60,077 bases of DNA from an uncultured Caulobacterales bacterium (GCA_938001915.1 CALLBD010000026.1:1-60077); one strand, 5' to 3'; counted from the first letter of the stretch, positions 8,710 through 20,200 are shown. Translations and numbers: made by a program. Notes: generated by a model not told the origin, from the sequence alone.

Positions 8710-9597
8710 TTATTCAGAAAGTGCTTCTTGCATTTGATTGTGCAGAACATTGGCAGAGTGCTGTAGGGGCGGTTTGTAAGACTTTACAATCTTAATTATT
8801 TTATTGTTTCTATCTGTAATGCCCATACATGTGACATCAGCAAAAATAACTGGAAGCTTAGCGTTTACGTTTGAAATGTAATCTTCGCCACTATCGATAT
8901 CTGCCGCTTCAAAATATTCTAACCACTGTGTATAAGGTGATCGCGGCTGGATGAATAAATAGACTTTCATTTCGCGTCTAAATTGAGGTGCTTTAGATAA
9001 TGGAACTGGGATGTATGAAACTGAATTCTCATCAGGTTGAAACATTGGAGTGTGACTTTTTTCCTTACTCCTATCGTATATGTGCACATATTTAGTTTCG
9101 TGGTCTTCCACTTTGATTGCTTCACCTGATTTGTTGATTTTTGTGAGTCTTTTGGGATTGTAATTAAATTCTCGAGCTATTTCGAAAGCGTGATAATGCC
9201 AGGCTATGTTTGCGTCTTTATTTTCACTTCGCATTTCATCCATTTTTCTACTAAAATATACATTCGATTTGATTACGAAATTAGGTTTAAACTGAAAAAA
9301 TTGCCTATCAGCATCATATTTCAAATGATGTGAAATATCCTGCACTTTGATAGGAAAGGGAAAACGAGATAGTTTTTTCGATTCGTCAACACGCTTGTTG
9401 AAGTCAAAGGTTGTCTCAAACTCACCTTTTTCAAGATTGTTTGGATTAACATTATTCCAGACATAACTTATTGTTTTGGGTTCGATTACTTGCCCTTCAG
9501 TGTAAGCACAATATCTGATTGTTTTATCTGGTTGGGCGTAGGCGGAGGCGTAAAGCAGAAGTGTTCCGAAAAATGCTAACACTGATTTCTTAAGCAT
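8710..9597 (-). CDS. Secreted protein of unknown function, AT-rich
   Basis: A 295-residue protein with a clear signal peptide (LKKSVLAFFGTLLL core, likely cut near AYAQ at about residues 20-23). I recognise no domain. The mature part is hydrophilic, with many aromatic residues and two short cysteine-containing strands (RYCAYTEG, DVTCMGI) that could form a disulfide. ATG at 9597 is preceded by GAGGGATT, an excellent ribosome binding site. Base composition is markedly AT-rich against dksA and the DUF885 genes, which suggests acquisition. A perfect 11-base inverted repeat lies in its leader. Confidence 0.75.
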   Translation of the reverse strand: MLKKSVLAFFGTLLLYASAYAQPDKTIRYCAYTEGQVIEPKTISYVWNNVNPNNLEKGEFETTFDFNKRVDESKKLSRFPFPIKVQDISHHLKYDADRQFFQFKPNFVIKSNVYFSRKMDEMRSENKDANIAWHYHAFEIAREFNYNPKRLTKINKSGEAIKVEDHETKYVHIYDRSKEKSHTPMFQPDENSVSYIPVPLSKAPQFRREMKVYLFIQPRSPYTQWLEYFEAADIDSGEDYISNVNAKLPVIFADVTCMGITDRNNKIIKIVKSYKPPLQHSANVLHNQMQEALSE

Positions 9598-9610
9598 AAT
9601 CCCTCTCCAT

Positions 9611-9637
9611 GCTACTATAATACTCAATTATAGTAGC
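9611..9637. promoter_or_regulatory. Perfect inverted repeat in the leader of the AT-rich secreted gene
   Basis: GCTACTATAAT, five spacer bases, then ATTATAGTAGC: two exactly complementary 11-base arms. It ends 13 bases before the start codon at 9597 and abuts the ribosome binding site. It could be an operator or a translation-controlling hairpin; there is no T-tract to suggest a terminator for this strand. Confidence 0.55.
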
Positions 9638-9734
9638 AAATGAATTATGTCTATCGCTAAGATTGTGTGTTTTTGAAATGTCTGATGTCGGCGCCTATGT
9701 GGGGGATTCAGCTCTGAGTTACAGCCAAATCGCC

Positions 9735-11627
9735 CTAAAGGCGATCAGGCTTATAGCTGCCGCTTTGCATCGCAGCGACATAGGCGTCGACTTGCTCTTC
9801 CATAATGTCGAGCGGGACGGGGCCTGTGGCGAGGATAGCGTCGTGGAAATCCCGAATATCGAAATCGTCACCGAGTTTTTCTTTGGCACCTTCGCGTAAT
9901 TCCAGAATTTTATTCATCCCGATTTTATAGGCGGTGGCCTGTCCCGGCATCACGATGTAGCGCTCAATGGCTTTCCAGCAATCGCTTTCCGGGTTGGGCG
10001 TATTCGTGATAAGATATTGCGCCGCCTTTTCACGGCTCCATTTCTTCTCATGTAGACCCGTATCGACAACAAGACGCGCAGCGCGCCAGAGCTCCATCGC
10101 AAGGCGGCCGAAATCGGAATAGGGATCTTCATATAGGCCCATCTCTTTTGGGAGATATTCGGAATAAAGTCCCCAGCCTTCGGAATAGGCCGTGAAGCGG
10201 CCAAATTTTCGGAAAGCGGGAATACCTTCTAATTCTTGGCTAATGGACAGCTGCATGTGATGTCCCGGAACGCCTTCATGATAGGCGAGCGCTTCCATCT
10301 GATAGACGGGCATGGCGTCCATGCGGTATAAATTGGCATAATAAATACCTGGGCGAGAGCCGTCGGGTGAGGGGCGGTTATAGAATGCTTTGCCTGCCGC
10401 TTTTTCGCGGAAGGCTTCTACGGCTCTGACTTCTAACTCCGCTTTCGGGATGCGGTTGAAAACTTCGGGCAGGCGTAATTTCATATCATCAATGAATTTG
10501 GTCGCTTCCTTTAAATAGGCCGCGCGCCCCTCTGCGCCTTCGGGCTTGAAGAACTGTTTGTCGACGCGTGTAAATTCAAAAAACTCTTGTAGCGTGCCGT
10601 CAAACTCAACTTTTTTCATGATTTCGCGCATCTCTGCGTGGATACGGTCGACTTCTGATAGACCTAGCTCGTGAATAGCGTCTGCGCTCATATCTGTGGT
10701 TGTCATTTGCTCTAGGCGGGAGGCGTAATAAGCGCCGCCATCGGGCAGTTTCCACGCGCCATCATCCGTGGAGGCCGCCGCTTTTTGCCGCTCCATCTCC
10801 GCTATGATACGTTCATAGGCGGGCGCAACGTCGTTCTGAATAGCCGCTATCGCGCGCTCATAGAGCGCTTCGCGAACGTCATCTTCTATCTCTAGACGGG
10901 AAACTTTTTTGCTGAAATCCGCGAGTAGCAGGTTCAGCTCGTCACTGTCAGCCTCAACGGGATTGCCCGCCATGATATTCTGCGAGCTTTCGATGACAAA
11001 GTCATAGACAAATTTTGGCGGGGCAATGCCTTTTTCGAATTTTGCTTTAGCTTGCTGCGTATGCTGGTCCAGCACCTCATCTAAAGTCTCTAGGCGTTTT
11101 AGGTAGTTTTCCGCATCTTCAACATCTTGGATTTTATGTTGATTGAGCAGGAAGGTCGGGAGGAAGGAGTGTGCGCCGCGCATTTGCGTATAGGTATAAT
11201 TATGGTCCCACCATTTGCGCCGCGCGAGACTGTCTTCAACATTTTTTTCAAACAGACGATAGGAGAGTTGCCGCGTGTCGTCTAAGGCTTCGAAATCGAA
11301 ATTCGCCCGCATCTCTTCTAGGGCTTCGCGGCTTTTTTCTAATTGCTCTAATCTGAAAGACCGGGATGGATCATTCCACTCATCTTGCCGCTCATCTATC
11401 CCGCGGGAGGTGAGGGTTTGCGGGTAGGCGCGGATAGTTTGATTATATTGCGTGTCAAACCAAGCGTCTAAGCGTTCATTTTCTGAGAGCGCAGCGTCCT
11501 TTGATGGGACCGTTTTAGACTCGGCCGCTGTGTCTGATTTCGCTGCGGGCACCTGGCTGGCAGGGGCGCAAGCACCTAAGGTGAAAAGCGCGGCGAGTAT
11601 GAGTGTATGTGGGGCGAGTAGGCGCAT
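9735..11627 (-). CDS. DUF885 lipoprotein (predicted metallopeptidase), second of a tandem pair
   Basis: A 630-residue DUF885-family protein with a lipoprotein signal: a short hydrophobic segment and lipobox LGAC at about residues 17-20, so it is likely tethered in the envelope. Seen: ALAYHEGVPGHHMQ, an HExxGHH-type zinc motif, and downstream conserved FTAYSEGWGLYSE with the probable third ligand. Family members look like helical zinc peptidases; the substrate is unknown. Its ATG overlaps the stop of the upstream paralogue by one base (TAATG), so translation is coupled. Confidence 0.88.
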   Translation of the reverse strand: MRLLAPHTLILAALFTLGACAPASQVPAAKSDTAAESKTVPSKDAALSENERLDAWFDTQYNQTIRAYPQTLTSRGIDERQDEWNDPSRSFRLEQLEKSREALEEMRANFDFEALDDTRQLSYRLFEKNVEDSLARRKWWDHNYTYTQMRGAHSFLPTFLLNQHKIQDVEDAENYLKRLETLDEVLDQHTQQAKAKFEKGIAPPKFVYDFVIESSQNIMAGNPVEADSDELNLLLADFSKKVSRLEIEDDVREALYERAIAAIQNDVAPAYERIIAEMERQKAAASTDDGAWKLPDGGAYYASRLEQMTTTDMSADAIHELGLSEVDRIHAEMREIMKKVEFDGTLQEFFEFTRVDKQFFKPEGAEGRAAYLKEATKFIDDMKLRLPEVFNRIPKAELEVRAVEAFREKAAGKAFYNRPSPDGSRPGIYYANLYRMDAMPVYQMEALAYHEGVPGHHMQLSISQELEGIPAFRKFGRFTAYSEGWGLYSEYLPKEMGLYEDPYSDFGRLAMELWRAARLVVDTGLHEKKWSREKAAQYLITNTPNPESDCWKAIERYIVMPGQATAYKIGMNKILELREGAKEKLGDDFDIRDFHDAILATGPVPLDIMEEQVDAYVAAMQSGSYKPDRL

Positions 11628-13471
11628 TAATTTGTCTCCGGTTTAGCGTTAGCGATATAGTCATCCACTAATTCTTCGAGGATGCTTAAGGGTACAGATC
11701 CATTTGCGATGACTGTGTCATGGAATGCGCGTATGTCAAATTTATCGCCAAGTTCCGACTCGGCTTTGGCGCGTAGCTCTTCGATTTTTAATTTCCCAAT
11801 CATATAGGCGGTCGCCTGACCTGGCCACACGATATAGCGGTCAATTTCTGCGCGCACGTCGCCCTCGGGGTTCGGGATATTATCGAGGTAATATTGGACG
11901 GCTTTCTCGCGGTCCCATTTTTTGGAATGGATGCCTGTGTCGACGACAAGGCGGGCAGCGCGGAAAATTTCCATCCCCAATTGGCCGAATTCCTTATAAG
12001 GGTCGGTATAAAGGCCAATCTCTTTCGGGATGGCCTCCGAATAGAGCGCCCAGCCTTCGATGAAGGCCGTATGGCCGCCCAGTGTTCGGAATTTTGGAAG
12101 GCCTTCCAGTTCTTGCGCAATCGCAATTTGCATATGATGGCCGGGGATGCCTTCATGGTAGGCGAGGGCTTGCATCAGGAACTTCGGCTGATCTTTGACG
12201 TCCTTCAGATTGATATAATAAGTCCCGGGGCGCGACCCATCTAGAGCGGGCGAATTATAGAACGCGCCAAAGGCCGTAGCCTCGCGGAAGGGCTCCACCC
12301 GTTTCACAACCATATTGGCCTTGGGTTTGGTGATGAACAAGGTGTCCAACCGCCCGCGCATTTCATCAATAATAGCTGTGGCTTCGGCCATATAGGCCTC
12401 ACGCCCTTCATCCGTATTCGGGAAGGTGAATTGCGGGTCCGTGCGCAGGAAGGTGAAGAATTCTTTCAATGTGCCGTCAAACCCGACACGTTCCATGATG
12501 GCGCGCATTTCGTCTTGGATGCGGGCGACTTCTTTTAACCCAATCTCATGGATTTCATCAGCCGTCAGATCCGTCGTCGTGTAATGTTTTAAACGCGTGT
12601 TATAATATGTCTCGCCGCTCGGTAGTTTCCACGCCCCGTCCTGCGCTGTGGCCGTGCCCGCTTGCGCGTCGAACATAGACAAGAGGGAAATATAGGCTGG
12701 TTGAACGGAGGTCAGCAGGGCATCTTTGGCCTGATTTCGCAAATCTTCTTTTTTGTTGTCCGTTGTGTCCAGCTTTTCGATTTTGGCTTGGATGTCAGCC
12801 CATAGCGGGCTGTCGGGGCCCTCTTCGAAGGGTGCGCCCGTTATGACATTTCGTGAGGCCTCGCTGACTTTCGCGTAGACGAATTTAGGCATGGACGCGC
12901 CCGCCGCAAATTGTGCTTTGGCGCGGGCTTGGGCCTGACCCAGATAGGTCTGCACGCCGCGCAAGCGGGAAATATAGGCTTCTGCGTCCGCCACGCTTCC
13001 GACCTTACCATAGTTTATCATAAAGCTCGGCAGACCTGTATGCGGGCCGGACATGTGCGAGAACACATAGTCATTTTGACTGACCGCTGCGGTTGCCAGC
13101 TGGTCTTCAATGTCGACTTCGAACAATCGGAAAGACAATCGGCTTTGCGGGTCCAATCGATCAATATCAAATTCTTGGCGGAGTTCGTTGAGCCACGTCT
13201 GCGCGAGGGCGCGCTCTTCGTCTATCGCCGTTTGGGAAATATCGTCGAGCTTATCCATACCCTCCGTCATGCCAAGATAGGTGCGCGACATGGGCGAGCG
13301 GGCCAGTTGCTCTTCATAGCGGGATTTGAACCACGCATTGAGCCGCTGGCTCTCGGCGATGATAAGCTCTTCCCTGTCAGGAATATCTGCGCCGCTCCCT
13401 AAGCAAGATGACAGCAAGGGCGAAGCCCCCAGAGAAAGCAGGGCGGTTGCCAGTAAAATGGTCTTTTTCAT
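11627..13471 (-). CDS. DUF885 lipoprotein (predicted metallopeptidase), first of a tandem pair
   Basis: A 614-residue paralogue of the next gene. Seen: a signal peptide with lipobox-like LLSSC near residues 18-22, ALAYHEGIPGHHMQ and HTAFIEGWALYSE in the same relative positions. Both genes also share the C-terminal VDTGxHxKKW and PGQATAY blocks, so the pair arose by duplication and each copy keeps its predicted zinc ligands. ATG at 13471 lies behind GAGGA; a start six codons upstream is possible. Divergent from cckA. Confidence 0.88.
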   Translation of the reverse strand: MKKTILLATALLSLGASPLLSSCLGSGADIPDREELIIAESQRLNAWFKSRYEEQLARSPMSRTYLGMTEGMDKLDDISQTAIDEERALAQTWLNELRQEFDIDRLDPQSRLSFRLFEVDIEDQLATAAVSQNDYVFSHMSGPHTGLPSFMINYGKVGSVADAEAYISRLRGVQTYLGQAQARAKAQFAAGASMPKFVYAKVSEASRNVITGAPFEEGPDSPLWADIQAKIEKLDTTDNKKEDLRNQAKDALLTSVQPAYISLLSMFDAQAGTATAQDGAWKLPSGETYYNTRLKHYTTTDLTADEIHEIGLKEVARIQDEMRAIMERVGFDGTLKEFFTFLRTDPQFTFPNTDEGREAYMAEATAIIDEMRGRLDTLFITKPKANMVVKRVEPFREATAFGAFYNSPALDGSRPGTYYINLKDVKDQPKFLMQALAYHEGIPGHHMQIAIAQELEGLPKFRTLGGHTAFIEGWALYSEAIPKEIGLYTDPYKEFGQLGMEIFRAARLVVDTGIHSKKWDREKAVQYYLDNIPNPEGDVRAEIDRYIVWPGQATAYMIGKLKIEELRAKAESELGDKFDIRAFHDTVIANGSVPLSILEELVDDYIANAKPETN

Positions 13472-13592
13472 GCGTGTTTGTCCTCTCATTCCGCAAGCTT
13501 TCCAACTTGGCGGCGTGTCTCTTTATGCTTTTATCTGCGCTACGATATAATTTGCGCGCGTCAAACAGGCAAATCATGCCTAAGGTAAGCTA

Positions 13593-16082
13593 ATGGATGA
13601 AATGATTCGCACAGATATTTCGCGGCCAAAGGGAAATGCAGGACTATGGTTGGGGGCTGCCTTGGCTTTTGGCGGTCTCGTAACGGCGCTTGGCTTTGTC
13701 TGGGTGGCCCGAGATAATTTGACAATCGATGCCTATATCACCTTAGCTGGCATCGCGATTGTCTCGCTTTTAGCGATGATGACGTTAATCGTTATGGCTC
13801 AGGCGCGGGGTGGGTCTCGCCGCCGCCAGGACCAACGTGAGACGATTTATACAAGCGCCTTTTATAATAATTTAGTCCCAAGCCTTGTCGTAAATGAGGG
13901 CGTACCCCTTCATGCCAACCGCGCTTACATAGATTTGGCGAAATCTTTGGGCGTGGAAAGTGTCGGCGATACCCCGATTCTTGTCGATCGTCTTTTTACA
14001 TCTGGTGGTGACGAAGCGGCCGCCGCGATTTTCCGTCTCCATCATCTCGCGGCAGGTATGGCGCAAGCCGAGGAGGTGATTGATTTGGTGACACCGGGCG
14101 GTGAGTTGATGCGCTACACGCTGCAAGTGAACCGCCTCGATAAAAGGCAAACGCTCTGGCAAATTATCGCCGCCCCTCAGGATTACTCAGTTGGACAAGA
14201 TGTTTTAACGGAAGCCCCCGTTGGCTTGTTCACCGTCTCAAAAGAGGGCCGTGTTTTGGCCACTAATGACGTTTTGTTGCGCTGGTTGGGCGGCGAAGAC
14301 ACAGACGCTCCCACTTCTATTTCGGGGTTCATAGAAGACCCGAGTGCCTTGCTGGATAGCCCCGCTGAACCGGGGCGAACCGTTCGGGCCGATACGCGCC
14401 TAGTCACGCGCAAGGGCGTTGTTTCGCCGACAGTGATGGTTGCAAATTGGCATAATTTAAACAGCGGCGATATCGTCGCCAGCGTCGCACTTTATGGTCA
14501 TTCCACAATCGCGCGCAGCGAGTCTGTGCGGACGCTTGATGCCGATACGGATGCACATGATTATTCTGCCGCCCCCGTTGCAGTCCTAAAGCTGGAAGGC
14601 GCGCATGTGGGGAAAGCCAAGATTATATCTGCTAATCCCGCTTTCGCAAAAATGTCTGGACGGAGCGATGCCGTTGGTTTGGCCTTTTCAGAGGTTTTCA
14701 CAAATAACCCCGCCGAGCACCGCTTTTTAAATCGCGAGGTGGAGCAAACGACGCCCGATGTGCCTTTTGACGCGACCCTTGAGAATGAGACTGAGGCTTT
14801 GCCTGTCTCTGTATATATAGTTAAAGACATCAATACATCCGATGAGAGCCATGCCTATCTGGTCAATGTTAGCGCGCGCAAGATGCTGGAAGATCAGCTT
14901 GTGCAAAGCCAGAAAATGCAGGCGATTGGGCAATTGGCAGCGGGCGTCGCGCATGATTTCAATAATTTGCTGACGGCTATTCGCTTGAACACGGATGAAC
15001 TCCTGCAACGTCATCCTGTCGGGGACCCGTCTTACCCCGAGCTTCAGAACATCAACACAACGGGCGCGCGCGCTGCCGCTTTGGTGAAGAAGCTTCTGAC
15101 CTTTTCGAGAAAAGCGACGCGCCGCAAAGAACGTCTGGACGTAACCGACACGCTGTCTGATATGGTGGTCACATTGCGGCAAACTTTAGGTGAGCGAGCG
15201 CAACTGAAAATGATCCATGCGCGCGGGCTGCCGCCTATCATGGCCGATAAATCCCAAATCGATACGGTATTGATGAACCTCTGTGTGAATGCGCGGGATG
15301 CCATGGAAGAGCAGGGCGGGGGAACGATTACTATCCGCTCTCAACTGCTCCCACGAAGCGAGATAGAGGGCTCTCAACTCAAAGAGTCCCTGACCGCGAT
15401 ACAGGGCGATGAGTTTGTTGTGATAAGCGTCGAGGACACAGGCACTGGGATGCCTGAAGAGGTGAAATCGAAAATTTTCGAACCGTTTTTCACAACTAAA
15501 GAACAGGGCAAAGGTACAGGGCTTGGTCTCGCAACCGTTTACGGCATTGTTCAGCAGACGGGCGGGCATCTAACCGTGGACTCTACGCTCGGCGAAGGCA
15601 CCGCTTTTAAGATATATCTTCCCGCCGCGGGGCCTGCCACCGAAGCCGAAATCGAGGCCATCGCCGAAAAGCCGAAAGCCGCGCCGCGAAAACCGTCTGA
15701 TTTGGCGGGGCAGGGGAATATTCTCTTCGTCGAAGATGAGGCGTCAGTGCGCGGCATCGCCGCCAAGGCCTTGCGCAAAAAAGGCTATCAAGTCACCGAA
15801 GCTGAAGATGGTGAGGAGGCGCTAGATATTTTGAAGGCCGCAGAGACGCCATTTGATTTGATGATTTCCGATGTTGTAATGCCAGGCATGGACGGGCCGT
15901 CATTACTGAAAGCGGGACGCGATTTATTGGGAGAGGCCAGAATCGTCTTTATCTCAGGTTATGCGGAAGAGGAGTTTTCAGAACTATTGTCAGAGGAACC
16001 TGATGTGACATTCCTTCCTAAGCCCTTCACTTTTGCGGAACTGGCCGAGAAGGTGAAGTCGGAAATTGGCGAGGTGAGCTAG
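13593..16082 (+). CDS. cckA: Cell-cycle hybrid histidine kinase CckA
   Basis: An 829-residue hybrid kinase. CckA phosphorylates and dephosphorylates ChpT, which passes phosphate to CtrA and CpdR to control the alphaproteobacterial cell cycle. Seen: two N-terminal membrane helices (about 17-40 and 47-68), PAS-like regions, the HisKA helix with [12 protein letters not shown] and phospho-acceptor His454, an ATPase domain with NARDAM, DTGTGM and [10 protein letters not shown], and a receiver domain with Asp760 in [10 protein letters not shown]. Order and HisKA motif match CckA. AAGGTAAG precedes the ATG. A CtrA-type box occurs in this window at 22303. Confidence 0.92.
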   Translation: MDEMIRTDISRPKGNAGLWLGAALAFGGLVTALGFVWVARDNLTIDAYITLAGIAIVSLLAMMTLIVMAQARGGSRRRQDQRETIYTSAFYNNLVPSLVVNEGVPLHANRAYIDLAKSLGVESVGDTPILVDRLFTSGGDEAAAAIFRLHHLAAGMAQAEEVIDLVTPGGELMRYTLQVNRLDKRQTLWQIIAAPQDYSVGQDVLTEAPVGLFTVSKEGRVLATNDVLLRWLGGEDTDAPTSISGFIEDPSALLDSPAEPGRTVRADTRLVTRKGVVSPTVMVANWHNLNSGDIVASVALYGHSTIARSESVRTLDADTDAHDYSAAPVAVLKLEGAHVGKAKIISANPAFAKMSGRSDAVGLAFSEVFTNNPAEHRFLNREVEQTTPDVPFDATLENETEALPVSVYIVKDINTSDESHAYLVNVSARKMLEDQLVQSQKMQAIGQLAAGVAHDFNNLLTAIRLNTDELLQRHPVGDPSYPELQNINTTGARAAALVKKLLTFSRKATRRKERLDVTDTLSDMVVTLRQTLGERAQLKMIHARGLPPIMADKSQIDTVLMNLCVNARDAMEEQGGGTITIRSQLLPRSEIEGSQLKESLTAIQGDEFVVISVEDTGTGMPEEVKSKIFEPFFTTKEQGKGTGLGLATVYGIVQQTGGHLTVDSTLGEGTAFKIYLPAAGPATEAEIEAIAEKPKAAPRKPSDLAGQGNILFVEDEASVRGIAAKALRKKGYQVTEAEDGEEALDILKAAETPFDLMISDVVMPGMDGPSLLKAGRDLLGEARIVFISGYAEEEFSELLSEEPDVTFLPKPFTFAELAEKVKSEIGEVS

Positions 16083-16117
16083 GTTTCCCGGTGGTAAAGG
16101 CCTGATTTTTAACAACT

Positions 16118-16132
16118 GTTCTTTTTTTGTTC
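16118..16132 (+). promoter_or_regulatory. LexA (SOS) box, alphaproteobacterial type
   Basis: GTTC at 16118-16121, seven T bases, and GTTC at 16129-16132: an exact GTTC-N7-GTTC direct repeat, the LexA operator form known in alphaproteobacteria. It lies 116 bases upstream of the recA start, the classic SOS target. Confidence 0.85.
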
Positions 16133-16247
16133 TTTTTTCTTGATGTAGGAGAACAAATGTGAAACAAAATATATAACGGCAGTCCAATTGAAGCCGTAAC
16201 TACACGAACTGGCGAAGGGCTCCGTCGGTTCTTCTGGAGTTGAACTC

Positions 16248-17354
16248 ATGGCGAGAAACAGCACACCTCTTAAAGTCGTTGAAAAAGCGACAGATAAAAA
16301 CAAAAGCGCCGCGCTGGATGCCGCGCTCTCACAAATTGACCGTGCCTTTGGCAAAAATTCAGTGATGAAGCTGGGTGATAAGTCGACAATGGACATTGAA
16401 GCGATTTCGACAGGTTCCATTGGGCTTGATGTTGCGCTCGGTATAGGCGGCTTACCAAAAGGCCGCGTGATTGAAATTTACGGCCCTGAAAGCTCTGGTA
16501 AAACCACGCTGACATTACACGCGATTGCGGAATGTCAGAAAGCGGGCGGTGTCGCGGCCTTTATTGATGCGGAACATGCGCTTGACCCTGTTTATGCAGC
16601 CAAGCTTGGTGTGGACGTCAATGAGCTTTTGATTGCACAGCCTGATACGGGTGAGCAAGCGCTCGAAATTGCCGATACTTTGGTGCGCTCTGGCGCGGTT
16701 GATATTCTGGTCGTCGACTCTGTTGCGGCGCTTACGCCGCGCGCGGAATTAGAAGGCGATATGGGCGATAGCTTGCCAGGCCTACAGGCGCGCTTGATGA
16801 GCCAGGCGTTACGCAAGCTCACAGGGTCTATCTCTAAGTCAGGCTGTATGGTTATTTTCATCAATCAAATTCGGATGAAAATTGGTGTGATGTATGGTTC
16901 GCCAGAAACAACAACAGGCGGGAACGCACTGAAGTTTTATTCCTCTGTGCGTCTTGATATTCGCCGTATTGGCGCGATCAAATATCGTGATGAAGTTATC
17001 GGTAACCAGACTCGTGTGAAGGTTGTCAAAAATAAGGTGGCCCCGCCTTTCCGTCAGGTTGAATTTGATATTATGTATGGCGAGGGTATTTCGAAAACGG
17101 GTGAGATTATTGATCTCGGCGTAAAGGCCGAGGTGGTTGAAAAATCTGGCTCTTGGTATTCTTATGGCGATGAGCGCATTGGCCAAGGCCGTGAGAATGT
17201 ACGGAAATTCTTGTTAGAAAACCCAGAGATGGCCGACGAAATTGAGCGCAAAATTCGAATGAATGAAGGCCTCATCGAAGAAGAGCTGCTCATGCCAAAG
17301 GGTGAGCAGGTCGAAGATGACGGCGAAGCGCCTGCTTTGAGCCTAGGGGCTTAA
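16248..17354 (+). CDS. recA: Recombinase RecA
   Basis: A 368-residue RecA: the ATP-dependent strand-exchange protein of recombination and repair and co-protease for LexA. Seen: Walker A GPESSGKT at about residues 79-86, [22 protein letters not shown], the L1/L2 DNA-binding loops including [14 protein letters not shown], and an acidic C-terminus. Length and motifs are typical. GGAG precedes the ATG. A GTTC-N7-GTTC LexA box upstream implies SOS induction. It is followed by a terminator and alaS, an order common in the group. Confidence 0.98.
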   Translation: MARNSTPLKVVEKATDKNKSAALDAALSQIDRAFGKNSVMKLGDKSTMDIEAISTGSIGLDVALGIGGLPKGRVIEIYGPESSGKTTLTLHAIAECQKAGGVAAFIDAEHALDPVYAAKLGVDVNELLIAQPDTGEQALEIADTLVRSGAVDILVVDSVAALTPRAELEGDMGDSLPGLQARLMSQALRKLTGSISKSGCMVIFINQIRMKIGVMYGSPETTTGGNALKFYSSVRLDIRRIGAIKYRDEVIGNQTRVKVVKNKVAPPFRQVEFDIMYGEGISKTGEIIDLGVKAEVVEKSGSWYSYGDERIGQGRENVRKFLLENPEMADEIERKIRMNEGLIEEELLMPKGEQVEDDGEAPALSLGA

Positions 17355-17489
17355 GGCGCAAACATAGCTTAAAGGTGGAATAGTCTTAAAATAGTTCATT
17401 CTAACTCCAATGAGCTATTTTACCCGTCTTATTCTGCATCTCCCCCGCAGCTTTATGGTCTCGGCCATAGAAGACGGAGATTTTCTACC

Positions 17490-17523
17490 AAAAGAGCGCT
17501 TGGCACTGCCAGGCGCTCTTTCT
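17490..17523 (+). terminator. Rho-independent terminator after recA
   Basis: AAAGAGCGCTTGGCA and TGCCAGGCGCTCTTT form a long stem with one mismatch and a CT loop, followed by TCT. It lies 136 bases after the recA stop and before alaS, separating the two transcripts. Confidence 0.8.
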
Positions 17524-17554
17524 ATATGAGCGGTCCATATTATGAATAGTGCTT

Positions 17555-20194
17555 ATGACCTCTCTTGCTGATATACGCTCTCAATTTTTAAATTTCTTCG
17601 GAAATGCTGGCCATACGATTGCGCCAAGCTCACCGCTTGTGCCTGATAATGATCCGACACTCCTATTTGTGAATGCGGGTATGGTGCCGTTTAAGGATTG
17701 GTTCACGGGCGCGCTCTCGCCCGATTATCCCCGCGCCACGACGTCCCAGAAATGCGTGAGAGCGGGCGGCAAACATAATGACCTCGATAATGTCGGCTAT
17801 ACGGCGCGCCACCACACATTTTTCGAAATGCTTGGCAATTTTAGTTTTGGCGATTATTTTAAAGCTGAAGCCATTGAACATGCGTGGAAGCTCGTCACTG
17901 AAGATTTTGGGCTACCCAAGGATAAGCTCCTTGTGACGGTCTACCATACGGATGACGCCGCCTATAATCTCTGGAAGAAAATCGCTGGGTTGCCAGATGA
18001 GAAGATTATCCGGATTGCAACAAATGATAATTTCTGGGCGATGGGCGACACCGGACCTTGCGGGCCTTGTTCCGAAATTTTCTTTGACCACGGTCCCGAT
18101 ATTCCGGGCGGCCCTCCCGGGTCTCCCGATGAAGATGGCGATAGGTTTATCGAAATCTGGAACCTCGTTTTCATGCAATATGAGCGCCGCGCCGATGGCA
18201 CGCAAATTGATCTACCCAAACCCTCTATCGACACTGGCATGGGCCTAGAGCGCACTGCTGCTATTTTGCAGGGCAAGCACGATAATTACGACACGGATTT
18301 ATTCCAAACGCTCATTGGTGCCTCCGTCGAACTGACGGGCGTCAAAGCGGAAGGCGAAGCCAAATCTAGCCACCGCGTCATTGCCGATCATTTGCGTAGT
18401 TGTTCTTTCCTTATGGCGGATGGCGTGTCTCCGTCCAATGAGGGGCGTGGTTATGTCCTGCGCCGCATCATGCGCCGCGCCATGCGTCATGCGCATTTGC
18501 TGGGCGCGAAAGACCCGTTAATGCACCGTTTGGTTCCGACGTTGATCGATGAGATGGGCGAGGCCTACTCAGAGCTGGGCCGTGCGCAAGCCAACATTGA
18601 AAGCGTCTTTGAACAGGAAGAAATCCGTTTCCGCCGCACATTAGGCCGCGGCACAGCGCTGCTTGAGGATGCCATTTCTGGCATGGGTGAGGGTGATAAG
18701 CTCGACGGCCGCACGGCTTTCACGCTGTATGACACCTATGGTTTTCCACTCGACCTGACCCAAGACGCTTTGCGCGCGAAGGGTATTGAGGTCGATACGG
18801 ACGGCTTTGACGCCGCGATGGAAGAGCAAAAAGCGCAGTCTAAAGCCGATGGCGGAAAGTTTGCCGATGCTGGTGCGGATGATTTATATAAAGAGGTGCT
18901 TGAAAAATCGGGCGCTACAGAATTCACAGGATATGACGCGCTAAATGCGACGCAATCCGTTGTCGCACTCGTGCAGGATGACACCGCCGTGGAGACCGCT
19001 ACGGATGGCGAGATTGTATTCATCACAAATGAAACGCCGTTCTACGCCGAAAGCGGCGGGCAGGCGGGTGATAAGGGTGTCGCCACTTTTGCTAATGGCG
19101 CGAAAATTATCATCACGGACGTTCAAAAACGCGCAGGGGATTTGCATGCCCATATCGGTACGCTCTCGGGTACCGTGAAAGTGGGGGATGCGGCGCATCT
19201 CTCCGTCGATGCCGATAACCGCGAGAAAACAAAACGCAATCACTCAGCGGCGCATTTGCTCCATGAAGCGCTACGACGCGTCTTGGGCGACCATGTTGCG
19301 CAAAAGGGGCAGATGGTTGACGGTGAACGTATCCGCTTTGACATTAGCCACGGCGCGGCCATTACCCGCGAAGAATTGTCCAAGGTCGAGGATGAGGTGA
19401 ACGCGATTATTCAGCAGAATAAAGCGGCGGAAACCAAACTCATGAACCCTGATGACGCGATTAAAGCGGGCGCAGTTGCGCTATTCGGCGAGAAATATGG
19501 CGACGAAGTGCGCGTTTTATCCCTCGGCGACCCGCTTGATGACAGTCCGCATGCCTATTCCGTAGAGCTGTGCGGCGGGACCCATGTGGAACGCACGGGC
19601 GATATTGCCCTGTTCAAAATCACGGGCGAGGGCGCGGTAGCCGCAGGTATTCGCCGCGTCGAAGGCGTATCAGGTGAAGCGGCGCGGCAATATCTCGAAT
19701 CCCAAGCAGGCCTGACGCGCCGGGCGGCGGATTTGTTTAAGACAAAACCCGAAGATGTCCCGTCGCGCATTGAGGCGCTTTTGGCGGAGCGGAAACAGCT
19801 GGAGAAAGACTTATCTGAGGCTAAGAAGCAACTCGCGCTTGGCGGCGGGGGCGCAGCCTCGGGTCCTGAAGAGATCAATGGCATCAATTTCTTAGGACGC
19901 GTCTTGGACGGCGTGTCAGGCAAAGATTTGCGCTCTATGCTGAATGAACAAATTACGCAGATTGGCTCGGGTATTGTGGCCTTTGTCGCGCGAGACGGCG
20001 GGAAAGTCGCTGTGGCGGTGGCCGTTTCGGATGACGTGCAGGCCACCCATTCGGCCTCTGATTTGGTCAATAAAGGCGCCGCCGAAGTCGGCGGGCGCGG
20101 CGGCGGTAAACCGGGCATGGCACAAGCGGGGGGCTCTCAGCCTGAAAATGCTGAAGCGGCTCTAGAGGCGATTAAAGCGGCGGTTGCGGGCTAG
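17555..20194 (+). CDS. alaS: Alanyl-tRNA synthetase
   Basis: An 879-residue AlaRS that charges tRNA-Ala. Seen: class II catalytic core at the N-terminus ([21 protein letters not shown], then [18 protein letters not shown]), [10 protein letters not shown], the editing domain with [11 protein letters not shown] (zinc ligands) and the matching CGGTHV, and the C-terminal glycine-rich C-Ala domain with [18 protein letters not shown] at 17555 matches the family start MTSLxDIR; a GTG two codons earlier is less likely. No strong ribosome binding site is seen. Confidence 0.98.
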   Translation: MTSLADIRSQFLNFFGNAGHTIAPSSPLVPDNDPTLLFVNAGMVPFKDWFTGALSPDYPRATTSQKCVRAGGKHNDLDNVGYTARHHTFFEMLGNFSFGDYFKAEAIEHAWKLVTEDFGLPKDKLLVTVYHTDDAAYNLWKKIAGLPDEKIIRIATNDNFWAMGDTGPCGPCSEIFFDHGPDIPGGPPGSPDEDGDRFIEIWNLVFMQYERRADGTQIDLPKPSIDTGMGLERTAAILQGKHDNYDTDLFQTLIGASVELTGVKAEGEAKSSHRVIADHLRSCSFLMADGVSPSNEGRGYVLRRIMRRAMRHAHLLGAKDPLMHRLVPTLIDEMGEAYSELGRAQANIESVFEQEEIRFRRTLGRGTALLEDAISGMGEGDKLDGRTAFTLYDTYGFPLDLTQDALRAKGIEVDTDGFDAAMEEQKAQSKADGGKFADAGADDLYKEVLEKSGATEFTGYDALNATQSVVALVQDDTAVETATDGEIVFITNETPFYAESGGQAGDKGVATFANGAKIIITDVQKRAGDLHAHIGTLSGTVKVGDAAHLSVDADNREKTKRNHSAAHLLHEALRRVLGDHVAQKGQMVDGERIRFDISHGAAITREELSKVEDEVNAIIQQNKAAETKLMNPDDAIKAGAVALFGEKYGDEVRVLSLGDPLDDSPHAYSVELCGGTHVERTGDIALFKITGEGAVAAGIRRVEGVSGEAARQYLESQAGLTRRAADLFKTKPEDVPSRIEALLAERKQLEKDLSEAKKQLALGGGGAASGPEEINGINFLGRVLDGVSGKDLRSMLNEQITQIGSGIVAFVARDGGKVAVAVAVSDDVQATHSASDLVNKGAAEVGGRGGGKPGMAQAGGSQPENAEAALEAIKAAVAG

Positions 20195-20200
20195 GCCGAC

